Positions 12,538-24,800 of a stretch of 64,000 nt of DNA are shown in pieces. The number at the start of each line of letters is the position of its first letter. Position 1 is the first letter of the stretch. The stretch spans positions 533,906,082-533,970,081 of the forward strand of contig NC_066585.1 in the NCBI RefSeq assembly GCF_024323335.1, in the 5' to 3' direction. The DNA is from Lathyrus oleraceus. Its lineage: Eukaryota; Streptophyta; Magnoliopsida; Fabales; Fabaceae. The notes under the pieces were generated by a model. The model saw only the letters and a program-made list of their open reading frames with translations. It made no database searches and was not told the origin of the DNA. Position numbers and translations under genes: made by a program.

Positions 12538-13103
12538 GTAAGGTGGTGTAGAAATCACATCTATTTTAGCAGGGTCAACAGAAATTCCTTTCTCTGAAAT
12601 TATGTGACCCAATACAATTCCCTGATCAACCATAAAGTGGCATTTTTCATAATTTAAAACGAGATCAATTTTGATGTATCTTTCTAAAATCAAGCTTAAA
12701 CTGCTCAAGCATGCATCAAAAGAGGAACCATAGACAGTGAAATCGTCCATAAAGACTTCCATGCAATTTTCAATGAAATCAGAAAAAATGCTAATCATGC
12801 ATCGCTGGAAAGTTCCAGGAGCATTGCAAAGACCAAAAGGAATCCTCCTGTAAGCAAAAGTATTGAAGGGACAAGTAAAAGTGGTCTTCTCTTGACCTTC
12901 CGGTGCAATATAAATCTGAAAGTAACCTGAAAAACCATCAAGAAAATAGTAATGTGATTTACCAGCAAGCCGTTCAAGCATTTGGTCAATGAACGGTAAA
13001 GGAAAGTGATCCTTTCTCGTAGCCTGGTTCAATCTCCTGTAATCAATACAAACTCTCCAGCTATTCTGAACTCTAGTGGGAACAAGTTCATTCTTTTCAT
13101 TTT
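12538..13103 (-). pseudogene. Athila reverse transcriptase core (pseudogene)
   Basis: The minus-strand frame reads RT fingers and palm: VCIDYRRLNQATRKDHFPLP, then FLDGFSGYFQI, FAYRRIPFGLCNAPGTFQRC and the catalytic box VFMDDFTVYG (F/Y-x-DD type). It continues through the NYEKCHFM and GIVLGHIIS motifs and stops being continuous at 12538, where solo LTR A begins; it resumes at 2145. A small net deletion near 13105 puts it out of frame with the protease upstream. The active-site aspartates are kept, so decay is mostly by frame breaks and insertion. Confidence 0.88.
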
Positions 13104-15377
13104 TTACCACACATGTCCTGATTTCTTAGGTACAACCTGCACTGGGCTTACCCGTTTACTGTCAGAGATAGGATAAATGACACCTGCTTGCAAGAGTTTT
13201 GTTACCTCCTTCTTCACAACATCAAGAATCAAAGGATTAAGCCTCCTTTGGGGCTGCCTTACCGTTTTCGCTCTGTCCTCAAGTAATATCCTATGCATGC
13301 ACATCGACGGACTAATACCTGGGAGGTCGGCTAATGTCCACCCGATTACCTTCTTGTGCTTCTTTAAAACCTGCAAAAGCTTGTCTTCCTGGTCGAAATC
13401 AAGGTTAGAAGAAATAATAACAAGGAGTTTTTCATTAGTCTCCAAATAAGCATATTTCAGGTTTTCAGGGAGTTGTTTCAGCTCTAAGGACGGGGGTTGC
13501 TCGATGGATGGAATGCTTGGGGCAACCGGGATGTCAAGAGCATCAACTGCAAAAACAGCTTCATCGGCAACAACTTCACCTGTAGGAAATGTATCAGGCT
13601 GTAAGGCAACATCAATCTCAACACACACAACATAAAGGTTAGTGTCAGTACAATCAACACATGAGTAAATATCATCGAAACCAGATAAAGATGGAAAATC
13701 AAGTGAAAATAAATCAGAACAAGTGTCCTTAACCAACTCAGATATCAATTCCATATGAAAAATTGAATGCTCTTCCAATGGGTGTTTCATGGCATCGAAA
13801 ATGTTAAATTTTGCGACAATGTCACCAAATTCCATGAACATGGTTCCATCGTCAACATCAATTTTTGTCTTCGCCGTTTTCATGAAAGGTCTGCCTAAAA
13901 TGATGGGAGCTCTGCTTGTCTTAGTCTCGCATTCCATGTCCAGAATGTAAAAATCTGCAGGAAAATATAAATCGTTAACTTGGACAAGGACATCTTCCAC
14001 TACGCCAGTCGGGCGTGCATTGCTCCTGTTCGCCAGTTGGACGATCAAACCTGTATGCTGCAAAGGACCAAGATTAAGGTTATTATAAATATAAGTAGGC
14101 ATAACATTAATGCCCGCTCCCAAATCAAGCATGCAATTCTCGAATTTACTATCCCCGATAGTACAAGGGACAATAAAAGTTCCCGGATCCTTCTGCTTTT
14201 GTGGCAAGAGCTGAGTGATGGCTGAAACATTTTTCTCGCCTGTAACTTTTTCAGATGAAGGCTTGGGCTGAATAAAAGTAGAAATATTTCTTCCCAAGTT
14301 AACTCTCTCACTTTCTTTAATCCTCCTCTTATTTTTACACAAATCCTTCAGAAACTTTGCATACTTAGGAACCTGTTTAATTACATCAAGAAGCGGAATA
14401 TTTACCGCATCTTTTCTAAAAACATCCAATATCTCTCTTTCCTCGTCTCCCTCCTCAATTCTTTTATTTTTCAGAACTCTATGTGGGAAGGGGACTGGTG
14501 ACACATACTCCTTTTCTTTAATTTTTTCAGATGAAACAGGTTCAGATGGAGTAGGTTCAGGTTCAGATGTTATCTCAATAATTTTTTTATTTTTTTCAGA
14601 GTCTGTTTCTGTAACCTTTCCAGATCTCAATGAAATCGCACTCACATTAGCATTAGAATCCTTTGGATTGACAACTGTTTGGACTGGAAGCTGGTTCGAC
14701 CCTTGGGCTTGCATGTTATTTATTTGAGTAGCAAGTTGTCCCATTTGCGTGTTCAAGGTCTGAATGCTAGAATCAGTCCTTTGTTGGAATTGGAGATTGT
14801 TGGCGGCCATTTGTTTGACAAGATCTTCTAAGGATGGTCCGGAAGGTGCAGGGGAAGCCACTTGAGGTGGGTTCTGTTGTGGGTTTCCATATCTAAGGTT
14901 AGGATGGTTCCTCCAATTGGGATGGTATTTGTTGGTGGACAGTTCAAGAGTATTATTGTACCTGTTTTGATTATAAAGGTTGGCTGCATAAGCTTGAGGC
15001 AACTCAGTAATGGACTCGTCTCTCAGAATAGGACAAGTATCGGTCGGGTGCTCATGAGAATTACAAATACCACACACTGTTGCTGTTTGAGGTTTTGCTA
15101 TTGCCAGCTGTTTGACTAAGGAAGTGAGCTCGTCAATTCTGGTCTCTAAAGCTTTGTTGGAAGAAACCTGAATTTGATTCACGCCTTTGCTTTGCTCAGA
15201 ATTGTCTATAGTAGTGAATTGTTGGGAATTAAGGGACATATTTTCAATAAGGGCTTTGGCAGCAGCTGAAGTCTTATCAACAAGTGCTCCACCACTAGCA
15301 GCAGCAAGAATGTTCCTATCCATCGGTATCAATCCCTCATAAAAGTACTGGATGAGTAGTTGCTCGATGATCTGGTG
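13104..15377 (-). pseudogene. Athila gag C-terminus, zinc knuckle, protease and RT start (pseudogene)
   Basis: A long open stretch (about 740 codons) in the frame of the upstream gag piece. In order it has a coiled Gln-rich gag part, a CCHC knuckle (CGICNSHEHPTDTC), a long charged linker, an aspartic protease region with LDLGAGINVMP (DLGAG in place of the usual D-S/T-G, as in Athila relatives) and LGRPFMKTAKTKIDV, then the RT N-terminus ending VVPKKSG. There the frame is lost near 13105. In a working element this would be one gag-pol polyprotein. It begins in frame straight after the TAG at 15378-15380. Confidence 0.85.
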
Positions 15378-16013
15378 CTAAGGGCAGCTGGATACCAAGT
15401 GTTTGAATCTCTCCCAATACTCGGTCAATGACTCATTACTCTGTCTAATACCACAAATCTCCTTTCTTATCAAGGCAACTCTGGAGGCAGGAAAATATCT
15501 CTCTAAGAACACTTTTTTCAGGGCATTCCAGCTTGCAATTGAATTTGGCTTGAGATAATATATCCAATCCTTTGCTGCACCCTGCAATGAAAAAGGAAAA
15601 GCTCGAAGTTTGATGTGATCTTCAGTGATCCCTTCAGGCTTCAATGGTGTAGAACACACCACCTGGAATTCTTTCAAATGTTTGTGCGGATCCTCACCTG
15701 CAAGACCACTAAACTTGGGCAACAAGTGTATTAAACCCGATTTTAATTCAAAAGGAACAGCAACAACATCATATTCAATACACAAGCCATTATAATTCAT
15801 ATTAGGTGCAGCCAATTGCCTTAAGGTTCTATTGTCAGCCATTTCAAAAACAAGTTCAGAATCAGAAGCAAACAAGTTATGCAAATAGTCGGACTCAGAA
15901 TCGGGCTCAATTGTGGGTGATGAACTAGCCTGGACTGCTCTACGTTGTGTATGCAAAGTTCTCTCTACTTCAGGATCAAAAGCAACAAGTTCAGAACAGC
16001 GAGACCTAGTGGC
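15378..16013 (-). pseudogene. Athila gag N-terminal part (pseudogene)
   Basis: Capsid-like gag. It has the start-region pattern ATRSRCSELVAFDPEVERTL and then the retrotransposon gag domain: FSGLAGEDPHKHLKEF, FPFSLQGAAKDWIYYL and VFLERYFPASRVALIRKEI. Athila gag usually starts with Met immediately before ATRS; here that codon is CTG, so the natural start seems lost (an upstream ATG near 16038 is in frame). Gag ends at a TAG (15378-15380) after HLVSSCP. The frame after the TAG continues unmistakable gag (HQIIEQLLIQYF), so it is a premature stop rather than a gag/pol boundary. Confidence 0.85.
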
Positions 16014-16040
16014 CAGGACTAACACACAACAATGCAGCAA

Positions 16041-18217
16041 AAATATTCAAAATGCCGACAATGTCCCTAAAAGTCAAAAACAAACATAAAGAAGAGAATT
16101 GATCAAAATAAATTCAGAAAAATAAAGTGACACCGAATTTAATCTAATGACTTAAAAATATAATTTTGAGATTTTTTTCGATTTTTTTCGACTCTATGAA
16201 AACAGTAAAAAATTCATAAAAAATAAAAAAAAGAGGAATTTGGGAAATTGAAAGCAAAGACCCGTAGCTACTTTGTAGTAAGGGACAAATGATCAGAGAA
16301 TTTTTTACACAAGACTGTCGGAACAAATTTTCAATCGGACGCAATTTTCCCAAATACCGATTTTTTTTCACTTTTTGGACTCTAAAACGCGAGTTGGGCA
16401 GAACCGTGAGGAAACTAGGACCTAGACGCGTAGACACTAAACCTATGACTCTAAAAACGATTTGATCCGCTGTCGCGCGCGGGTCAAAACGAGTGTTTTT
16501 CAAAAACGTAGTACGACGATAATTTTAACTCGGATATTGTTCTCTCAAGGATTCTTGATTATTATTATCCAAAGGTAAATCGAATTAAGGGGGGGGGGGT
16601 TGTTTGGTTTGGTGTTCGATTAAGAAAAAGTGATTATTAAAAGCAATTCTTGAAATAAGCTGTTATGAAATAAGTGATTATGAAATAATTCAATCTACCG
16701 ATTCAGTTCCTACTATCATAGATTAATATAATTTTAATACCCTAAGCGGATTGTCTATTCCTATTTGGATACAAACTCAATGACAAGCGCGATGAAGTTT
16801 CTGTGATGTATGATCCTATTGTCCGAATTAAGCAAACGGGATAAATTTTCATGGATTAAGCAAACATGATTGATCAGACACAAAAACGAATTAAGCAAAC
16901 GTGACGTGCCTATGTTAGGATCATACAATCAACCAAGTTGAATCAATATATTTCATACGATCGAATTAAGCATATAAGAACACAAAATATCATTGAAAGG
17001 AATTAAACTAAAATTAACATTATAATAATCTCAAGTTTTGGAACCTGAATTACGGCAGATCGAATCAGAGGGATTAGTTCTTCATGAAATTCGTACAAGC
17101 TTTCAAATTTTCGTGAATAGTGATCCCCCTCTACTGTTTTCAGCTGCTCGGGTTATAGGAAAAATAGAATATACCTAATTTGGTCAAAACATAACCCATG
17201 CCCAAACTAAATAAACCAACACAAAATATAAATCTAGTGCTGAAGGCTTCAATGGATTTTTCAATCATGCTATAATCTGAATTAGCTTCTGACTTCTTCA
17301 TGAAAGTCGTAGCTCTTTCTCTTAGCTTTCTAATGACTGGTAGCATGCCTCTATCCGATACTCCTAGCTCCAGTTATGAATTTATTCGTGCAGACTGCTA
17401 ATGCTGAAAATAAACTGCGAAAAACAAATAAGTGTAAAAATAAGATAAATTATAAAAACACATTAAAAGGGAAAAATAACCAAACTAAAACATGAAAATG
17501 AATAAGTATAAATATAGAAGAATGTGCATCAAAATGCACTGATCATGAATTCTAATAAACATAAACACTTCGATAGCGTTTGCAATGATAGTAATTCATA
17601 AAAATACTCAAAAAAGAAAGATGAACAGCGTAAAGTGAAGAAAGTGTTGTAAAGACTAAGGTAAGTGACAACAAAGATAAATCTTTTTAAATAAAGAGAT
17701 ATTTCTGGAAATAAAAGATGAATTGAATTACTTCAAAGTAAATGACAATGGTGTAAATCAAACGTACATTTCTCAATTTACTGTTTCTCTACACACTGAT
17801 ACTTGGTAAATTTTACAGATTTTGTACACACTTTAAACACACACGATCCCTAAGACCTTTTATTTATACTAATCGAAATAACAGCTTCTAACGACCTTTC
17901 TACCATATCGAGACAAATGGCATTTTGCATGAATGCAACTATCCTTTATACTCCACATGTACCTTTAGCAATTCAGATAAGAACAAAAGTTCCCTCCTTT
18001 ATTTGAATTTGAATCTCTCGTTGAACCCTGTCATGTGACGCTTCTGTCGAAAAAACGCCTTAAACTGCTTAGAAATATTTCTAAGTCCTTGAAGCATCTT
18101 GACCCTCTCATAAAGGCATCTTCGACTAGAACTTCCAATACCTGATCTAGTCGAAACATCCTCACAGGGAATCCCATTTCTTAATTCAAATATGGGAGTC
18201 GAAATTAGGATCTAACA
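16041..18217 (-). mobile_element. Probable Athila leader and LTR (boundaries approximate)
   Basis: Non-coding sequence upstream of gag on the minus strand. The stretch 16560-17000 (repeated CGAATTAAGCAAACG-type phrases, a G homopolymer near 16590 and TTGTTTGGTTTGG) resembles what I know of Athila LTR regions. A minus-strand TATA box near 17865 and a TGTTAGATCC start at 18217 suggest an LTR running leftwards. I cannot place its inner end or a primer-binding site. TTTGGGGGGCAAT just outside 18217 looks like a polypurine tract, so this could instead be the 3' LTR of another truncated minus-strand element. Confidence 0.45.
17861..17868 (-). promoter_or_regulatory. Probable TATA box of the 16-18 kb LTR
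   Basis: On the minus strand TATAAATA, in the context GATTAGTATAAATAAAAGG, followed by sequence typical of an LTR R region (CACACGATCC reversed). It is a prediction from motif and position only. Confidence 0.45.
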
Positions 18218-19219
18218 AATTGCCCCCCAAACAATTGAGCCAACCTAAAATCATCATCAATGACTCAAAGGATCTTAAAATTGCTAGAAACTTATAGAAA
18301 TTTCATCAAACATAAGTGTAGATCATCAGTGGCAGCGCATGAGTATTGACTAATGGCTTGAAGCATTTTGAACATCATTAGAGTAAACTCTAACTGGGTT
18401 ACAATGATTTCATGCGTTATAGTTCTAGTGTTCCTGGAATTAGGGTTAAATATAGAATAATATCTAATATTTCTTGCCATATCATACTGAATGTCAATGA
18501 TGCCAGTTTCAACCATGGCTTCTTCTTGTCTTTGTTGGTCCCCTTTAAGATTGACTTCAAGAGCTTCAATCAAAGGAGCAGGAACATGGGTTCTTGAGAG
18601 TTGATTTGAAACTTGATATCTACTCAAGAGTTTGAATGTTCTTTCTGGCTCATGTTCTCCTATGTAAATTGAAGTTAATAACTTGCGCATGCAACAACTA
18701 TGCACCTATTGTGACACCAGAAGATAGTAAAAATAAAAACCTAAAATGTAACTTTTTACAATTTTGATGAAATTCAAAGTTTTAATTAACTAATCTCTAA
18801 CGATGGTGTCAAAAACTTGTCTGATACTTTGTATGTGCAAGTATAGATAGTCAAAGTGGTAGCAAGTTTTAAAAGTAAGAGTATTGATCCCACAAAGGTT
18901 GTATTAGCTTAAGTTGAATTTCAATATAATAAATTATGAAAAGAGCACGAGCAAAGAATAATAATAGTTGATGGTTGTCACTTGATTAGAACAAGAAATA
19001 TCATTTAAGAAGTGAAGGTGTTTAATAGAGTAGAGAAACATGTTGTGCAATGATCCATATAATGATATCATCTAGTGTGGGAATATGATATGACATGTCT
19101 TGTCCGATAAGGTAATAATGTGACCATGTGGTATATGCCTACGTTGTTTAGATAAATGCACTAATAGCTATGGAACAAATTCTGAAGTTTCACGATAACA
19201 TTTATGCAGCTTCTTTAAC
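18218..19219. other. Unassigned repeat debris
   Basis: No credible gene. The 137-codon minus-strand ORF at 18292-18705 has no motif I recognise. Around 18800-18910 the phrases GTGCAAGTATAGATAG and AGTATTGATCCCACAAAGG look like another Athila-type LTR remnant. Confidence 0.5.
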
Positions 19220-19565
19220 GAGTATGTTGCAGCCTCTTATGTTGCATGCCAAACACTTTGGTTAAACATGTTACTTGAAGAATTGAGCATTGATGGCTAT
19301 GGAAAAATCATGCTGCTCGTAGATAGTCAATCAACTATTGATCTAGCAAATTATCCAACGAGTCATGGTAGAAGTAAACATATAGAAAGGAGGTATCACT
19401 TTCTTAGAGATCAAGTTAGCAAAGCAAGATTACTATTGATCATTGCAAGACAGAGTTGTAATTAGCAAATATCTTGACAAAACCCCTTAAACAAGCAAGG
19501 TTTGAAGGTTTGAAAAAAGTTAATGGAAATGAGAAGCATGCCAAATCTGAATTAAGAAGGATATT
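19220..19565 (+). pseudogene. Ty1/copia RNase H fragment (pseudogene)
   Basis: The end of a copia polyprotein: EYVAASYVACQTLWL, then LLEELSIDGYGKIMLLVDSQ, STIDLANYPTSHGRSKHIE and RRYHFLRDQVSK. These match the C-terminal RNase H of plant copia elements. After VSK a frameshift occurs; the continuation ILTKPLKQARFEGLKKV (near 19480-19510) lies in another frame. Nothing upstream (integrase, RT) or downstream (LTR) remains, so this is an isolated relic. Confidence 0.8.
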
Positions 19566-19932
19566 TTGCTTAATTCAATTTGCTTTAAGAATCTATCCGG
19601 GAGTATATCATATAACCGTACGGATATATCAATTTTAGTTATATAAATTATTTTAATAATGAATCTATAAATATCACCCTGTATATATCAAATAAATACT
19701 ATATTATTGATGATCAGTGATGTTTTAGTACATTTGCTGAGATGTTCATATTCATCTCATGGAAGTATATTATGACTATCTTATTAGGACAATTTAACCT
19801 AACAACTGTTTAATCATAAAAGAAAGAACACAATTCATTTCTAATATATTCAAAGTAGACTATACTCTGATTTCAGTTACCTGTGTAAATTTCAACATAA
19901 GTAACCCCAACTTAAACTATGGTTATGAATTC

Positions 19933-19935
19933 TTA
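19933..19935. repeat. Candidate CACTA target-site duplication TTA, left
   Basis: TTA precedes the CACTACGCCAAA terminus at 19936. The same three bases follow TAGTG at 48242-48244. CACTA elements make 3-bp duplications; three bases alone can match by chance. Confidence 0.45.
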
Positions 19936-19944
19936 CACTACGCC

Positions 19945-20281
19945 AAATAAGGGAAAAGAGGGCGCTTATTTTGGCCTATAACAGCGCTTTTAAGCGCCCT
20001 CTAAAGTGGCGCTGGCATAGGTAAAAACAACGCTTTGTTTTCCTGGAGAAAGCGCTGTCTAAAGTGGCCCTTTAAGGGCCACATTATAGTGCGCTTTCAG
20101 AAAAAAGCGCCCTCTGGAGTGGTCCATAAAGGGACACCTTAAAAGGCGCTTTCTGGAAAAAGCGCCCTCTAAAGTTGTCAATGTAAAGTGTTTAGAGGGC
20201 GCTTTCTGGACAAAGCGCCCTCTAAAGTTGTCAATGTAAAGTGTTTAGAGGGCGCTTCCTACAGAAAGCGCCCTCTAAAGT
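19945..20281. repeat. CACTA subterminal repeats, left end
   Basis: Repeated AGAGGGCGCTT and AAGCGCCCTCTAAAG in both orientations, alternating with spacers such as GTCAATGTAAAGTG. Inverted pairs are a few bases apart (TTTCTGGA, TCCTACAGA loops). Clusters of short sites in both orientations within about 300 bp of the ends are the transposase-binding (TNPA-type) sites of CACTA elements. Confidence 0.8.
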
Positions 20282-20611
20282 GTTAGTTATTTTAAAAAAA
20301 TTTGTTTGAAAAACAGTGGATATTTAATTGGTAACCTGTTCGCATGCTGCAAAAGTGTAAAATTCATATTGATTTCATCCTTTAATCCAATGTTATACAC
20401 CATTAATCCATTGATATATACAACATGAATTCATTTATATACAACATTAATCCTCCATATATACAACATTAATATATGATTCTTTGATCAACAATATACA
20501 ACAACATATTCATGATTTAGTAAAAGTACAACAACAATATACAACATATATACAACAACAACATACAACAACAACATTCCATACATATATGTACAATAAT
20601 ATACAACCTAG
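20282..20611. other. AT-rich 3' flank of the CACTA gene
   Basis: No gene. Low-complexity ACAACA/ATATACAAC runs (20460-20610) lie between the subterminal repeats and the stop codon of the protease gene; this would be its 3' untranslated region. Confidence 0.5.
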
Positions 20612-21867
20612 CTATATGATTCTTTGATCAACAATGAATTGACACAATTCATCCTTCATTTCATCCAAATGAGCTCTTGAGTAAGATTTGTATTCCTCAA
20701 AGTACTACAATTAAGAGAATAAAACATATTCATGATTTAGTAACAAATTAGATGAAATATCCGATAATATTAAAATAAACCCTAAGTTATTATTCCATAC
20801 CATTTTTGGGATGTCTATACGATTCAACGCAATGATATCTCTCATAAATCTCAATACAAAAAATCCGCAATCGACCGAATTGTTTTGCTGAGGACACTAC
20901 ACAGAAAAACAAACAATATATATATAGTTAATTTCTTACAAACACTATTATAAGCAAAAAAACAAACACTATTATAAGCAAAAATAAGATACTTAATATA
21001 TACCTAAACTCTGACCCAGGTAATGTCCTTCCTATTACGGTAATTCTTTTTCGATCTAAATTTTAGTATTGCCCTAACAAAATAAAAATGTATATTGAGA
21101 TCAATCTGACAGACATAATTAAATATACAAATACACACGAATATTTAGGGGAATTTCACTTACGCGTCAACCGTCTTCTTCATACTCGGATATTTACTCC
21201 AATCACCCGATAACGAATCGAGATAATACACCATTAGTCTCGAAAGATCCATAGCAACCAACACCCAGTGACCACTGTAAAATAAAACAAAAATTTAGAT
21301 GCATGAAAATTTTCTACGTAAAAGATATACATATATTAGAATGAAATTATTAGAAAGAAAATCTAACCCGTTGCCAGAATTAAACGGTAAAAAATATAAA
21401 CTGGGTGTAGTATTATCGCCGGCCGCCATGAATCTATCGACTAGTTCATTCTTTACGGATGTTGGATTTTTCGTTATAAACGTTGTGTTGATACGGGAAG
21501 CAGCAGTAAAATTGAATCGGTTACACAATTCAGTTCCCCGCATCAATGTTACATACATATACCTTAAATAGAAACATAATAAACATTAGACTACTCATTG
21601 AAATGTGTAAATAAATTGTTCAACTAAGTAAATAATAGATTGATCGGAGTACCATATGCATGTATGAATGACAGCGATGCCCAATTCTTCGTGTTCAAAA
21701 AGTTGTTGCATGTCCTCCTTTGCAATTATTTCGGAATGAGCAATTCCGAAAACACCTTCATCAAAATCTACACTACGGATGGCGCCGTGCATAATATCGG
21801 ACTCTTCCACCATTTTCTCAAGACGCATCATAATTTGAGATTTTGTACCGGACGTCGTTGGAATATC

Positions 21868-21872
21868 GTTAC
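21868..21872. repeat. Target-site duplication GTTAC, left copy, of the Ogre
   Basis: GTTAC directly precedes TGTAGCGG at 21873. It recurs at 39992-39996 directly after ...GTCTTACA. The host sequence on each side is one coding exon of the CACTA gene. Confidence 0.95.
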
Positions 21873-24800
21873 TGTAGCGGTGTATTCGTCGCTATATGAT
21901 CTATTGATTAAATCATAAGCAAAGTATACAAGTAAATAGAGTCGCCACCGCACTTTTATTTATCCAAAGGACTGGCTAAAAAGCGAACAAAAGCCTAAGA
22001 AGTTTTACGCGTAGAAAACTAATAAAAAGATCAGAGATCGGGGTAAGGGGTAAATTACGCAACGGGAAGGTGTTAGGCACCCACTGCGTCCTAGGTACTC
22101 CTAGGGAACCTTTTTCACACTTGTTGTATAAAAAAAATATTTATTTGTTTTTGACATATTGTGCAAACGTGAGTGGGATGATGAGAAAAGAATGTACATG
22201 TTAATTATTTTTGTGTTCGAACGGATGAACCCGTTGCCTACGTACCTTCCATCAAATGTAAGGATCAAAACGCCGTAGTTCGGCTAAAAACTTCCAAAAG
22301 TTAGTGGATTCAATTTTAAAACACAAGCTCAAAGGTCTTACGTTACCCACGGGAGAAAACTCAACCTTAAGAGACAACAAGTCCACCATGTGAGAAAAGC
22401 TTCAACTTGCTAGAGAGGGGTTAACCCTATAATAAGCAAGGAAGACTTACAATTCAATCAACTAAGGACAAATAGGTGAGATTAATATCAACCAACTAGG
22501 GTAAATCAAACCTATAGCTAATGTATGAAAACTTAACAAACATGGACAAAGCCACAAAAATCATTTGAATGAGTGAAGTTAATTGATTTGGATTATCTAC
22601 AAAGTATGGTCAAAGTATGATTAAAGTCAATTCAAAATGAAGTATTTACAAAAGATGAAGTTTGGAAAATCATGGACTTAAGGTCCAAGTTTCTAATTTT
22701 GAAAAGAAATGAGAATGTTTGCACAACATGTATATACAAGTTTGAAAAGTCAACAATGTGAAAAGGATTTGTAACAAAAATGGTATGGACGATGGAGGGT
22801 AAAACTTCCTAGAGGTTCACCCCTTGAAATCATATAGAAGATGATTCAAGTGTGTCCTTTGGAATGAGGGACAAAGCAAGTTAGTAAAATAAAAGACACG
22901 GTGATACCGGATGCCACTCAATGGTCTTACTCCAATCTCACACAAAAGCGGATACCAGATACCAATAAATGGATTTACACCAATCTCCTAAAATAAAACA
23001 ATGATACCGGATGCCAATAAATGGTCTTACTCCAATCTCATAAAGGTAAAACAAAAACAAAACATGGAAGTCAACTGCCAATCTATCTGGACTTAGGTTA
23101 ACCTCCACATATGATCATAGGAAAACAAGTGCCAAATTACATGGACTTACAATGAATCCACACATACAACAACAAGCTCAATCAAAGAGCAAAGAGGATA
23201 TGAGTGACCAACGAGGTGGTCTTACACTCTATCCCTTCCATGTCATAGGAACAAAAGCCAATCAATATGGACTTACAATTGTCCTCAATGGGAAAACATC
23301 AATGTCACAAGGACAAATGAAATGATCATGCACCAATGGCAAACAATGATGGTAAATGCACAATGGCAAACTCAAGTAATCATGTATAAATGAATCAAGT
23401 AATTAATCACATAAATTCAAGTAGCACACACTATAACCATTCAATGAGGCTCAAGCAAAAGGATGGGGCATTAAAGCCAACTGGAATAGGGTTAAAGTTG
23501 CTCTTAACCTTGCCATTGAGGGGCTAAGGTGAAGCAGATGAAAGGATATGAGGGGTGTGCCTCATCACTCTTATCCCTGGTCAGGGAGAGCATTGAATAT
23601 CAGAAGGTGTGGGAGTTCAGAAAGATGGAACTCTCTCCACATATTAGACTCGATAGATCTTGGGTTTGGATCTCAATGCTACAACCATGTAATGGGAGCA
23701 AGGAGAAGACTCACAGAATAATGGGAGATAGGCTACATATATCTTATATCCACCAATTGCCTTTAAAAGGACTTTACCTGCTTGGGACAAACATAAACAA
23801 TCACAAACATTGCCTCTTAAGGAGGACTTCAGACAGTTGCCTGGCTAAGTAACAAGCCAGGTCTTCCAGACTACATGAAGAAGAAGGTGCTATACCTCAA
23901 TGCAAATTGCTATTAAGCAAAGCAAAGCAAGTTCTTAAGAGAACTGAGCAACTAAGGGTACCTGAAATCAATCAAATATAATCAGCATCCCAACATAAAC
24001 AAAACAACAACATAAGAATCAATCAACAATCAAACAATAATGTGCATAGCACCAAGTCCAAGTGAACCAAGCACCCTACAAGACAAACAAGTTAGTTCAC
24101 AATAATCAAATGAAACAATTCAACTTGCATTAATTCCTTTAAAGCACTTTGCTTCTTAACCTGAAAAGTCAAAGTCAAACTCAAACATGAGTAACAAGAC
24201 CACTAGGACAAGCCTAGGGTCCAAAGGATGGAAAAATCTTAAAACAGCAAGTGAAACATGATCAAAACCAAGATAATTCAATTAAGAAGAAGGACCAATT
24301 GATCCCATATCAAAACAATACACCAATTTCATTTTATGCACAATTTAACTCAAGGTAAGCAAGTATGAACCACAAATGAGTAAACAGCAAGATCACAACC
24401 AAACAAATATCAAAACAGCTCAATAAATTCCACAAAAATTCTATTCTAAACAGAACACATTCAATGAGCTACATATCAATTTTCATGCCATTTGGGCAAA
24501 AGGAGCTATGTCAATTAAATCAACATGTCAAGGCATGCAAAAACACAACCAAATTAGGTCACCAAAATGTACACTAACTTCAATCAATGGTAAAACAGTG
24601 AGATCAAATTAGAAATGAATGGGACCAAAGCAAAATTGAAGCTATACATGTTAGGAAATACTCCACCAATTTTCACATTCATATAGTAAGGGATTAGGAT
24701 TTTACAAGGCATGTAAGTTTGCTACTCAAGAAACAATCCAAAAATGCTAAACAGCAATAAAAAATGTCAATCAAATAGGAAATTGGTCAACAATTCCTAC

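Larger units (their letters stand above)
1..18217 (-). mobile_element. Degenerate Athila-type Ty3/gypsy retrotransposon, split by nested solo LTRs
   Basis: On the minus strand the coding order is gag (about 16013 down), zinc knuckle, protease, reverse transcriptase, RNase H and integrase (down to 146), the standard Ty3/gypsy order. The RT block VCIDYRRLNQATRKDHFPLP and the gag start region resemble Athila-clade elements. Coding sequence breaks at 2145 and resumes at 12538, where a solo LTR is inserted. I see at least four other lesions: TAG at 15378-15380, a frameshift near 13105, TAA at 2090-2092, a frameshift near 891 and TGA at 704-706. The 3' LTR would lie before base 1. The right boundary at 18217 (TGTTAGATCC read on the minus strand) is inferred. 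The element is dead. Confidence 0.82.

Noticed and set aside
16144..16503. 119-codon minus-strand ORF between gag and the LTR
   Set aside because: It sits in the Athila leader, has no recognisable domain, and the resemblance of the surrounding DNA to LTR/leader sequence explains it.
18292..18705. 137-codon minus-strand ORF
   Set aside because: No recognisable domain, no partner exons, and it lies in old retrotransposon debris.
21299..21918. Plus-strand ORFs at 21299-21571 and 21640-21918
   Set aside because: They are shadows of the minus-strand Ulp1 exons 8 and 9, whose catalytic motifs and splice sites are clear.
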